A stretch of DNA of 19,824 nucleotides from Thalassospiraceae bacterium (GTDB taxonomy: Bacteria > Pseudomonadota > Alphaproteobacteria > Rhodospirillales > Magnetovibrionaceae): assembly GCA_030638205.1 (NCBI GenBank), contig DAOWFB010000117.1, positions 1 to 19,824 on the forward strand, written 5' to 3'. Below are positions 7,737 through 13,482 of the stretch, one piece after another. The notes beneath the pieces are model-generated. The model did no database searches. It was not told where the DNA came from and saw nothing but the letters and a program-made list of their open reading frames with translations. The position numbers were made by a program, and so were the translations under genes. Position 1 is the first letter of the stretch. Each line of letters begins with the position of its first letter.

Positions 7737-8564
7737 TTAGCCGCCGCCGTAACTTCGCACCAGCGAGCCTACTATCATGTACCAACCATCAACCAACACG
7801 AAAAATATAATCTTGAACGGCATGGCGATAATAATCGGCGGCAACATCATCATACCCATGGACATCAAAACAGAAGCAACAACCATGTCGATAATAAGAA
7901 ACGGTAAAAACAATAAAAAGCCGATTTCAAACGCACGGCGTAATTCGCTTATCATGAATGCCGGTATTAAAACCCTGAGCGGCATATTTACCTGAATTTC
8001 TTCCACGCTGAGGCCCGCCATATCGACGAACAGCCCAAGGTCTTGTTCGCGCACATGGGACATCATAAACGTTTCAAACGGCGCCATGGTTCGGTTAAAT
8101 GCTTCCATCTCGTCTATTTCACCGTTTAGCATGGGCTGAACACCATCGGTATATGACTTCTCAAGTGTTGGCATCATGATGAACAGGGTCAGAAACAGAG
8201 CCAAACTTACCAGAACCTGATTTGGCGGTGTTTGTTGGGTGCCCATGGCGGTGCGCAGAAATGAAAGAACCACAACGATACGCGTGAACGATGTAACCAT
8301 TATCAATATAGAGGGCGCAAGGCTAAGAACCGTAAGCAACAATACCAACTGCACCACACGCCCTGAGCTTGATGCGCTGGGGTTGGGGCCAAGGTCAAGC
8401 GAAAGGCTTTGCGCCGATGCCCCATCTGGAAGCATCCACAAAAACCCACAAAGTGCTATCGTAAAAATAGAAAGCTTTAAAAGCGGGGCGAGTATTTCTC
8501 TCCCCAATTTAAAGCTGGCAAATTTAAAGCTGGCAAATTTAGTGTTGAAAAAACGTTTACTCAA
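7737..8564 (-). CDS. fliP: Flagellar export gate protein FliP
   Basis: A 275-aa integral membrane protein of the flagellar type III export gate, which assembles with FliQ and FliR in the inner membrane. The family signature is plain: SFLRTAMGTQQTPPNQVLVS (101-120). Membrane segments lie at about 70-90, 118-131, 213-233 and 240-260. The Met-rich MGMMMLPP (236-243) fits the conserved Met gasket known in FliP. A signal peptide (about 30-51, ending GASA-QS) follows an unusually long basic N-region of about 29 residues containing a 15-bp repeat. The start is TTG 8564, chosen because it overlaps the fliO stop as TTGA and has AGAGG 7 nt upstream; no in-frame ATG precedes the signal peptide. It is the last gene of the minus-strand operon and converges on the cyclase gene with a 34-nt gap. 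FliQ and FliR are encoded in the other operon. Confidence 0.95.
   Translation of the reverse strand: MSKRFFNTKFASFKFASFKLGREILAPLLKLSIFTIALCGFLWMLPDGASAQSLSLDLGPNPSASSSGRVVQLVLLLTVLSLAPSILIMVTSFTRIVVVLSFLRTAMGTQQTPPNQVLVSLALFLTLFIMMPTLEKSYTDGVQPMLNGEIDEMEAFNRTMAPFETFMMSHVREQDLGLFVDMAGLSVEEIQVNMPLRVLIPAFMISELRRAFEIGFLLFLPFLIIDMVVASVLMSMGMMMLPPIIIAMPFKIIFFVLVDGWYMIVGSLVRSYGGG
8505..8540 (-). repeat. 15-bp tandem repeat in the fliP N-terminal region
   Basis: On the + strand the unit AAATTTAAAGCTGGC occurs at 8505-8519 (first base differs) and 8520-8534, followed by a further AAATTT at 8535-8540. On the coding strand it gives KFASF-KFASF-K just after the start of FliP, before the signal peptide. 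It is in frame, so it lengthens the N-region by whole residues. Confidence 0.85.
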
Positions 8565-8881
8565 TTTTTATCCTCTGCCTTGGTTTGTTCGTTGCTTTCA
8601 GCGTTTTCAGGCGGCGGGGTAATACCTGTTTCGATCACGGTTTCTGAATTTGTACCTAATATTACAAGGTGCTCCACGTCATCGCGGCGAAATATAACCG
8701 CCCGGCGCTTTCCATCAATGGCCATTACTTCTACGATATTAAGGCGTTTTTTTCGTCCCTTGGTCATTGCAGTCCTCGCCATACCGGGGCCATAGCGTTT
8801 GGCCACCAGCGCCAGAAGACCGATTAGTCCCAGAACAAAAGCAAGGGCAAGAACGAAACGAAAATATTCAGATAATTCCAT
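8561..8881 (-). CDS. fliO: Flagellar biosynthesis protein FliO
   Basis: A small membrane protein (106 aa from this start) that helps assemble the FliP export-gate core. One membrane helix near the N-terminus (about 8-27, FRFVLALAFVLGLIGLLALV) is followed by a cytoplasmic segment typical of FliO: KRLNIVEVMAIDGKRRAVIFRRDDVEHLVILG. The tail is acidic and polar. The start is uncertain: ATG 8902 would add seven residues (MEGIVQI) but lacks a Shine-Dalgarno, while ATG 8881 has GGAGGG about 12 nt upstream. I prefer 8881 because Met-x-x-x-E/D-Y-x-R-F-V fits alphaproteobacterial FliO beginnings. The stop overlaps the fliP TTG start, so the two are probably translationally coupled. Confidence 0.85.
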   Translation of the reverse strand: MELSEYFRFVLALAFVLGLIGLLALVAKRYGPGMARTAMTKGRKKRLNIVEVMAIDGKRRAVIFRRDDVEHLVILGTNSETVIETGITPPPENAESNEQTKAEDKN

Positions 8882-8950
8882 AATTTGGACAATACCCTCC
8901 ATAGCGCATTGTTTAAAAACTTAAAAAATGCGGTCACCAATCAATAGCTG

Positions 8951-9277
8951 TTAATCAGGTTTTTTGTCATTTTGATAAGCGTTTCTGGCCTTTTTTCTAT
9001 CTAGCTCAGCTTCACCATTTAGAAGTTCTTGTTGGTGACCTTTGAGGTTTTGCTCAATTTCCGTCAGCGAATCGATAAGATTGCCCACCGCCTCAATAAA
9101 CGGCCTTGCCGTTTCCGGGTCACTTTTTTTTAAATTGTCGGTTAATTCACGGATTCTTTCTTCCATGGCGCTAAGGTCAACCATCTTGCCCTCTTTGAGA
9201 AGCCTTCTCGATGTAGTTACAAGGCTTTCCACCTGTTCCATTTGTTGACTGATTTGGGCTGCGGTTGGGTTGTTCAC
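8951..9277 (-). CDS. Small helical protein between fhlB and fliO
   Basis: A 108-aa soluble protein with no signal peptide or membrane helix, and no family that I recognise. It is rich in Glu, Lys, Gln and Leu with heptad-like spacing, and probably forms two or three helices (about 5-30, 36-52 and 58-92) ending in a charged tail. The start is GTG 9277, which overlaps the fhlB stop as GTGA; this overlap and the operon position argue that the gene is real. Size, helical content and location inside an export-apparatus operon resemble flagellar export chaperones (FlgN/FliT type) or a small regulator of the export gate, but no diagnostic motif confirms this. Confidence 0.75.
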   Translation of the reverse strand: MNNPTAAQISQQMEQVESLVTTSRRLLKEGKMVDLSAMEERIRELTDNLKKSDPETARPFIEAVGNLIDSLTEIEQNLKGHQQELLNGEAELDRKKARNAYQNDKKPD

Positions 9278-9630
9278 TTTTGGGGTTTCTCCGTACCTGC
9301 TTGATTATCCAACTGGGACTCGGGGGTTACCCCATCGGGCCAGTTGTCGTTAAGCTTGTAAACATAGGACAATATTTCTGCCACCGCAGTAAAGGCTTCA
9401 AGTGGAATCTCGCTATCAACATCGACGCTGGACAGCAATTGGGCCAGGTCGGCATCTTCCTTGACCTCAATACCATTGGCCTCGGCTATGGCGATTATTT
9501 GTTCTGCCAGCCAGCCTTCACCCTTTGCCACCACCTTTGGGGCGTTGCTTTTGCCGGGGCTATAATCCAGCGCTATGGCCAAGTTTGATTTATGGGCTGA
9601 AGCTTGCTTTTTGTGGTCATTATCGCTCAT
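9274..9630 (-). CDS. FlhB C-terminal-domain homologue (FhlB/FlhX type)
   Basis: A 118-aa protein matching only the cytoplasmic C-terminal part of FlhB. The alignment to the full FlhB of this window is clear: LAIALDYSPGKSNAPKVVAK against SIALEYKMDSMAAPRVLAK, and SSVDVDSEIPLEAFTAVAEI against SAVEVDEEIPVEHYKAVAEV. It starts just after the place where the self-cleaving NPTH would be, so it has no membrane part and no cleavage site. In full-length FlhB this domain takes part in the switch from rod/hook to filament export; stand-alone versions are known in several bacteria and can partly replace the cleaved FlhB fragment. ATG 9630 is preceded by GGTAAG, a weak ribosome-binding site. It is the first gene of the minus-strand operon, with the next gene overlapping its stop. 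Homology is certain; the exact role here is inferred. Confidence 0.9.
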   Translation of the reverse strand: MSDNDHKKQASAHKSNLAIALDYSPGKSNAPKVVAKGEGWLAEQIIAIAEANGIEVKEDADLAQLLSSVDVDSEIPLEAFTAVAEILSYVYKLNDNWPDGVTPESQLDNQAGTEKPQK

Positions 9631-9997
9631 TTATAGTCTTACCATTTTTATTATGTTGCCAGATTGCGGCGACTCGGGGGTTGGAACGGGCTCGGCAGCA
9701 ATAGTGTTCGCCCCAATGATTGAAGCTTAAGGTTCTCACACCTGTATTTACAATCAATAAATGCAAAAATCCCCAGAAATCTGGCATTTTTAGGTGTTTT
9801 TCCACAGCCTCAAGGGCCCCTGATTCATGGATTCTTAAGCCTTGCCCCTGATACTAAGGCACATCAGGTTCAAGAACAGGGCCTTCTATCACCAGAATGG
9901 TAATTATACGTCATGCAAAGCACCACTAAGGCGCAAATGACGGCATAAAAATAAAAAATATGGGCACGAACATTTAGAAGGCTAAGGATGGTTCGCT
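9631..9997. promoter_or_regulatory. Divergent intergenic region between the fhlB and flgB operons
   Basis: These 367 nt must hold the promoters of both flagellar operons, but I cannot place either with confidence. No good sigma-54, sigma-28 or CtrA (TTAA-N7-TTAA) site is visible. What can be seen: an imperfect inverted repeat at 9765-9791; a direct repeat GCCCCTGAT at 9816-9824 and 9844-9852; two mutually exclusive short stems, GCCTT/AAGGC (9839-9843 with 9856-9860) and CCTGAT/ATCAGG (9847-9852 with 9863-9868); and a small palindrome GTTCAAGAAC at 9868-9877. A 61-codon minus-strand frame at 9620-9805 has no coding signs. Confidence 0.5.
9765..9791. other. Imperfect inverted repeat in the flgB-fhlB intergenic region
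   Basis: AAAAAT (9765-9770) and CCAGA (9773-9777) pair with TCTGG (9780-9784) and ATTTTT (9786-9791), leaving unpaired C bases and an AA centre. The A/T outer arms would give a U-rich tail on either strand, so it could be a bidirectional terminator fragment, or a protein-binding palindrome. Being upstream of both divergent genes, the operator reading is more sensible. Confidence 0.4.
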
Positions 9998-10405
9998 ATG
10001 GACCTGAATAACATTACCTTGTTTGGTCTTATGAAGGGCAAGCTCAAGTGGCTTTCCCAGCGTCAGGAAGTTCTTGCCCAAAACGAGGCGAACTCCGACA
10101 CGCCGGGCTATCGACCCCATGACCTGAAAGCGTTTGATTTTAAGGAAATGGTTCAAACGCCACAGAACAAGATAAATATGGCCGTGGCAGACCCTCAGCA
10201 CCTGCAGGGTCGCCGACAACGCTTGGGCGTTGCCAAAGAAATTGAAGATAGCAGAAATTATGAAACCTCGCCTGACGGCAACTCAGTAGTGCTGGAAGAG
10301 CAGATGACAAAAATTGCTGAAACCCAAATAGAGCATAGAATGATAACCGAACTTTACCGGAAACAAATAAGCATGATTAAAACCGCACTTGGCAAGAACA
10401 GATAA
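9998..10405 (+). CDS. flgB: Flagellar proximal rod protein FlgB
   Basis: A 135-aa rod protein exported by the flagellar apparatus to build the proximal rod in the periplasm. The diagnostic motif NEANSDTPGYRPHDLKAFDF is at residues 29-48, close to the canonical N-x-A-N-x-DTPGY-x-x-x-D of FlgB. The C-terminal helix typical of rod proteins is about 100-133 (ending YRKQISMIKTALGKNR). There is no cleaved signal, as expected for a type III export substrate. ATG 9998 has AAGGAT about 9 nt upstream. It is the first gene of the flgBC-fliE-fliQR-flhB run and follows a long intergenic region. Confidence 0.96.
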   Translation: MDLNNITLFGLMKGKLKWLSQRQEVLAQNEANSDTPGYRPHDLKAFDFKEMVQTPQNKINMAVADPQHLQGRRQRLGVAKEIEDSRNYETSPDGNSVVLEEQMTKIAETQIEHRMITELYRKQISMIKTALGKNR

Positions 10406-10434
10406 GTTAACGAACGTAAACGGAGAAATGATTT

Positions 10435-10845
10435 ATGGATGACCTCTTGAGAACACTCAGGATTTCAACCGCCGGAATGAAGGTGCAAGGCACCCGCTTG
10501 CGTATTATTTCTGAAAACGTTGCCAATGCCGATTCCATGCCAACTTCGCCCGGTGGGATGCCATACAGGCGCAAGATTGTAACTTTTCGTAATGAGCTTG
10601 ACCGTACCATTGGGGTTGAAAAGGTGCAGATAGACAGAATTGGGGTCGATAAATCAGATTTCCCCCGCAAATATGACCCATCACATCCGGCCGCCGATCC
10701 CCAAGGATATGTTCTGACGCCAAACGTTAATGCATTGATGGAAATGATGGATATGCGCGAAGCGCAGCGCTCGTACGAGTCAAACATGAGCGTAGTAAAA
10801 TCATCCAAAACCATGCTGCAAAATACAATTTCGCTGATGCGCTAA
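10435..10845 (+). CDS. flgC: Flagellar proximal rod protein FlgC
   Basis: A 136-aa rod protein that stacks with FlgB, FlgF and FliE in the proximal rod. It has the rod/hook N-terminal signature around NVANADS (25-31), followed by the FlgC-type PGGMPYRRK; a central segment with YDPSHPAADPQGYV (residues about 81-94), which is typical of FlgC; and the C-terminal helix MREAQRSYESNMSVVKSSK. ATG 10435 has GGAG at 10422-10425; an ATG at 10428 is out of frame. It lies 29 nt after flgB and 28 nt before fliE, in the usual flgB-flgC-fliE order. Confidence 0.96.
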   Translation: MDDLLRTLRISTAGMKVQGTRLRIISENVANADSMPTSPGGMPYRRKIVTFRNELDRTIGVEKVQIDRIGVDKSDFPRKYDPSHPAADPQGYVLTPNVNALMEMMDMREAQRSYESNMSVVKSSKTMLQNTISLMR

Positions 10846-10873
10846 TTCACTAATTCAAGAGGGAGCTTAAAAA

Positions 10874-11206
10874 ATGGCAATAGACCCAACTGCTAATGTG
10901 GCAAATGCTTTGCAGGCTTATACTCAGGCAAACAATACCGGATCTGTTGCCAATGTTTTGCCGGCACAAGATGGCCCACAACCGCAAAGTGGGGCATTTG
11001 CTCAATTGGTAACAAATAGTGTCAGTCAGGCTGTGGCTCAGGGCAAGACATCGGAACAGGTGGCCATTAGCGGTATTACTGGCGGTACTGATATGGCGCA
11101 ATTGGCGCTGGCTGTAAGCGAAGCCGAGATTACACTGCAAACCGTGGTGGCGGTTCGTGACAAGGTTGTTGACGCATATAGGGAAATACTCAGGATGCCG
11201 ATTTAG
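10874..11206 (+). CDS. fliE: MS-ring/rod junction protein FliE
   Basis: A 110-aa protein that joins the FliF ring to the rod. The conserved C-terminal part reads SEAEITLQTVVAVRDKVVDA then YREILRMPI at the very end, which is the FliE signature. The N-terminal half is low in complexity and rich in Ala/Gln/Asn, as in other FliE proteins. ATG 10874 is preceded by GAGGGAGC. It is followed by 117 nt without a gene before fliQ, the longest gap in this run. Confidence 0.95.
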   Translation: MAIDPTANVANALQAYTQANNTGSVANVLPAQDGPQPQSGAFAQLVTNSVSQAVAQGKTSEQVAISGITGGTDMAQLALAVSEAEITLQTVVAVRDKVVDAYREILRMPI

Positions 11207-11323
11207 GTATTTTTCTCTATATTCTCTATATAAAGCAAAATTCCTCTAAGCGCTGCCTTGAGAATCGCCGTAATAATTAATAGTATTCATTGTCAGCATT
11301 AATTAAGCACCAATGGAACACCG
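11207..11323 (+). other. fliE-fliQ gap with a 9-bp tandem repeat
   Basis: An AT-rich 117-nt gap inside an otherwise compact run. It contains TTCTCTATA twice in tandem (11213-11221 and 11222-11230) and the palindrome TTAATTAA near 11299-11306. No clear terminator hairpin or promoter is visible. It could hold an internal promoter for fliQ-fliR-flhB. Confidence 0.4.
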
Positions 11324-11590
11324 ATGAACGAAGTTACGGTAGTTGAGCTTGGCCGCGAGGCATTATGGGTTATCTTGAAGATGGCCGGGCCAATCATGCT
11401 CTCAGGCCTGTTAATCGGTTTGGTAATTGCGTTGTTTCAGGCGCTAACCACCATTCAAGAAATGACATTAACTTTTGTTCCAAAAATCATTGTCATCTTT
11501 TTTGCGGTTGTGTTTTTTCTCCCCTTTATGATTTCCTCCTTGATTGATTTTTCAAACGGCCTGTTTGATAGAATTGTAGGTCTTGGATAG
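11324..11590 (+). CDS. fliQ: Flagellar export gate protein FliQ
   Basis: An 88-aa protein, the normal FliQ length, with two membrane helices (about 16-38 and 50-75) around the conserved loop QALTTIQEMTLTFVPKI, which is nearly invariant in the family. FliQ joins FliP and FliR in the export gate. ATG 11324 has GGAA about 6 nt upstream; a closer ATG at 11313 is out of frame. fliR starts 4 nt after its stop. Confidence 0.97.
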   Translation: MNEVTVVELGREALWVILKMAGPIMLSGLLIGLVIALFQALTTIQEMTLTFVPKIIVIFFAVVFFLPFMISSLIDFSNGLFDRIVGLG

Positions 11591-11594
11591 GCCC

Positions 11595-12356
11595 ATGCTT
11601 GAACAGCTTATTAATTTAAACCTGTTTTCGTTTCTTTTGATTTTTTCACGGGTTGGCTCGGCGATGATGTTGCTTCCGGGTATTGGGCAGCAGTATGTAT
11701 CTCCAAAGATAAGGCTTACTCTGGCGCTTTTAATTAGTTTTGTGATGACGCCAGTTTTGATGAATGACCTGCCAACAATGCCGCAGGCGGTCGATGGGGT
11801 GGCATTGCTTTTAATAGGTGAAATACTAATAGGGGTGTTTTTAGGATTAATTCCACGCATTGCTATGGCTGCATTGCAAACCGCGGGTACGGTTCTGGCG
11901 CTGGTATCGAGCATGGCAAACATGTTTATTCTTGATCCAATTAGTGAACAGCAAAGCTCGTTGATTTCAACTTTTTTAGGGATAATGGGCATTACGTTGG
12001 TGTTTGTAACTGACACTCACCACCTTATGCTTGCCGCCATTACCGAAAGTTATACGATTTTTGTACCCGGCGACCCATTGATCATTGGCGATATGACCGA
12101 TGTCTTGGCAAGAAAGACAGCAGATAGTTTTGCTTTGGGCATACAACTGTCGGCACCACTTATTTTGACCGGCTTTGCCTATTATGTGGGCTTGGGTATT
12201 CTTGGTAGGCTAATGCCACAATTGCCAGTATTTTTCTTTGGCTTACCAGCGCAGATAACATTGCAGTATGTGGTCATGGCTATAACATTACCAGGTATTA
12301 TGCTGGCATTTATGACTTACTTTGAGAATGAACTGATAAATATTGCGATGCCTTAG
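11595..12356 (+). CDS. fliR: Flagellar export gate protein FliR
   Basis: A 253-aa polytopic inner-membrane protein that completes the FliP5-FliQ4-FliR1 export gate. The N-terminus MLEQLINLNLFSFLLIFSRV followed by GSAMMLLPGIGQQYVSPKIR is a standard FliR opening. The other signatures present are IGEILIGVFLGLIPRIAMAA, ALQTAGTVLAL and the C-terminal GRLMPQLPVFFFGLPAQI. About six membrane segments are visible. ATG 11595 is preferred to TTG 11583, because it avoids overlapping fliQ and matches the family N-terminus; the upstream GGATAGG is slightly close. flhB follows after 27 nt. Confidence 0.97.
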   Translation: MLEQLINLNLFSFLLIFSRVGSAMMLLPGIGQQYVSPKIRLTLALLISFVMTPVLMNDLPTMPQAVDGVALLLIGEILIGVFLGLIPRIAMAALQTAGTVLALVSSMANMFILDPISEQQSSLISTFLGIMGITLVFVTDTHHLMLAAITESYTIFVPGDPLIIGDMTDVLARKTADSFALGIQLSAPLILTGFAYYVGLGILGRLMPQLPVFFFGLPAQITLQYVVMAITLPGIMLAFMTYFENELINIAMP

Positions 12357-12383
12357 AGTTTTGGAAATAGCGCGGAGGCCTTG

Positions 12384-13475
12384 ATGGCTGAAGAAGACGA
12401 CTCCCAAAAAACAGAAGACCCAACCGAGCGAAAACTGTCCAAGGCCCGGGAAAAGGGTCAGGTTGGAACTTCACAAGAAGTAAAAAGCTGGGCCATTCTT
12501 ATGGGCAGCCTGCTTACTCTTTCCATCATGGCGCCATGGATGATGGGTGGAATTAAAGATTATTCATCCGGGTTTATAGAAAACTCACACGCCTTAGGTA
12601 CCGGTGTCGGAAGCCTACAAGAACTGATGATTGATGCCCTGCTGGAGCTTGGTATTTATCTTTCACCTATTTTTATTGCCCTTATGATACTTGCTTTTGC
12701 AGCCAACGTTATGCAGACAGGATTTTTGTGGGCACCGGATAAAATTACCCCAAAATTAAATAAGATTTCAATTTTGTCCGGGGTTAAGCGAATGTTTTCA
12801 TCCCGCGCCCTTGTGGAATTTCTCAAAGGCATACTTAAGCTTGGCATTGTATCTGTGTTGATGGTTGCTATGGCTATGCCGTTTGTGACCGACTTAGAAC
12901 TTATGCCCGGCTATGCGCTTGCCGATGTTGTTGACAGGATGTTTTATTTAACCATTGCCATTTCCACTGGTGCCATAATGGTTATGACGGCAATTGCGAT
13001 AATTGATTATGCATATCAAAAGTTTGATCACAACAAATCACAAAAGATGAGCCGCCAAGAAATAAAAGACGAACACAAAGAATCAGAGGGCGATCCCCAG
13101 ATTAAAGCCCGGATCAGAAAAATTAGGGCCGAGCGATCCCAGCAACGAATGATGACAGCCGTGCCCAAGGCCGATGTGGTCATAACCAACCCGACCCACT
13201 ATTCCATTGCCCTTGAATATAAGATGGATTCCATGGCCGCACCCAGGGTTCTGGCCAAGGGTATTGACCATTTGGCCCTTAAAATAAGGGAAGTAGCCAA
13301 AGAAAATGACATCCCAATTGTGGAAAATGTGCCATTGGCCCGCGCCCTTTATTCAGCTGTTGAGGTTGACGAGGAAATCCCGGTAGAACATTACAAGGCG
13401 GTGGCCGAAGTTATCGGCTATGTTATGCGTCTCAAGGGGGATATTCCAAACGTTGAACCAGAAAGCACAACTTAA
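12384..13475 (+). CDS. flhB: Flagellar export switch protein FlhB
   Basis: A 363-aa protein that controls substrate type in the flagellar export apparatus. The N-terminus MAEEDDSQKTEDPTERKLSK is typical, four membrane helices lie at about 34-54, 88-111, 145-168 and 187-210, and the cytoplasmic domain carries the self-cleaving NPTH at 269-272, the same numbering as Salmonella (N269/P270). The last part (to about 350) is the FlhB-C domain that also occurs alone as the 118-aa protein of the minus-strand operon. ATG 12384 has GGAGG at 12374-12378; a TTG at 12381 is less likely. cckA starts 7 nt after its stop. Confidence 0.97.
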   Translation: MAEEDDSQKTEDPTERKLSKAREKGQVGTSQEVKSWAILMGSLLTLSIMAPWMMGGIKDYSSGFIENSHALGTGVGSLQELMIDALLELGIYLSPIFIALMILAFAANVMQTGFLWAPDKITPKLNKISILSGVKRMFSSRALVEFLKGILKLGIVSVLMVAMAMPFVTDLELMPGYALADVVDRMFYLTIAISTGAIMVMTAIAIIDYAYQKFDHNKSQKMSRQEIKDEHKESEGDPQIKARIRKIRAERSQQRMMTAVPKADVVITNPTHYSIALEYKMDSMAAPRVLAKGIDHLALKIREVAKENDIPIVENVPLARALYSAVEVDEEIPVEHYKAVAEVIGYVMRLKGDIPNVEPESTT

Positions 13476-13482
13476 TAACATC

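Noticed and set aside
9690..9720. Sigma-54-like GG...GC on the minus strand before fhlB
   Set aside because: The spacing between GG and GC is 11 nt instead of the required 10.
9620..9805. Minus-strand frame of 61 codons upstream of fhlB
   Set aside because: It overlaps the fhlB start, has no ribosome-binding site or domain, and lies in the promoter region.
9857..9872. Sigma-54-like sequence GGCAC-N7-TC upstream of flgB
   Set aside because: The -12 element reads GTTC instead of TTGC, so the invariant G is missing; too weak to call.
11270..11310. TTAA motifs before fliQ as a CtrA box
   Set aside because: No pair has the TTAA-N7-TTAA spacing; the region is simply AT-rich.
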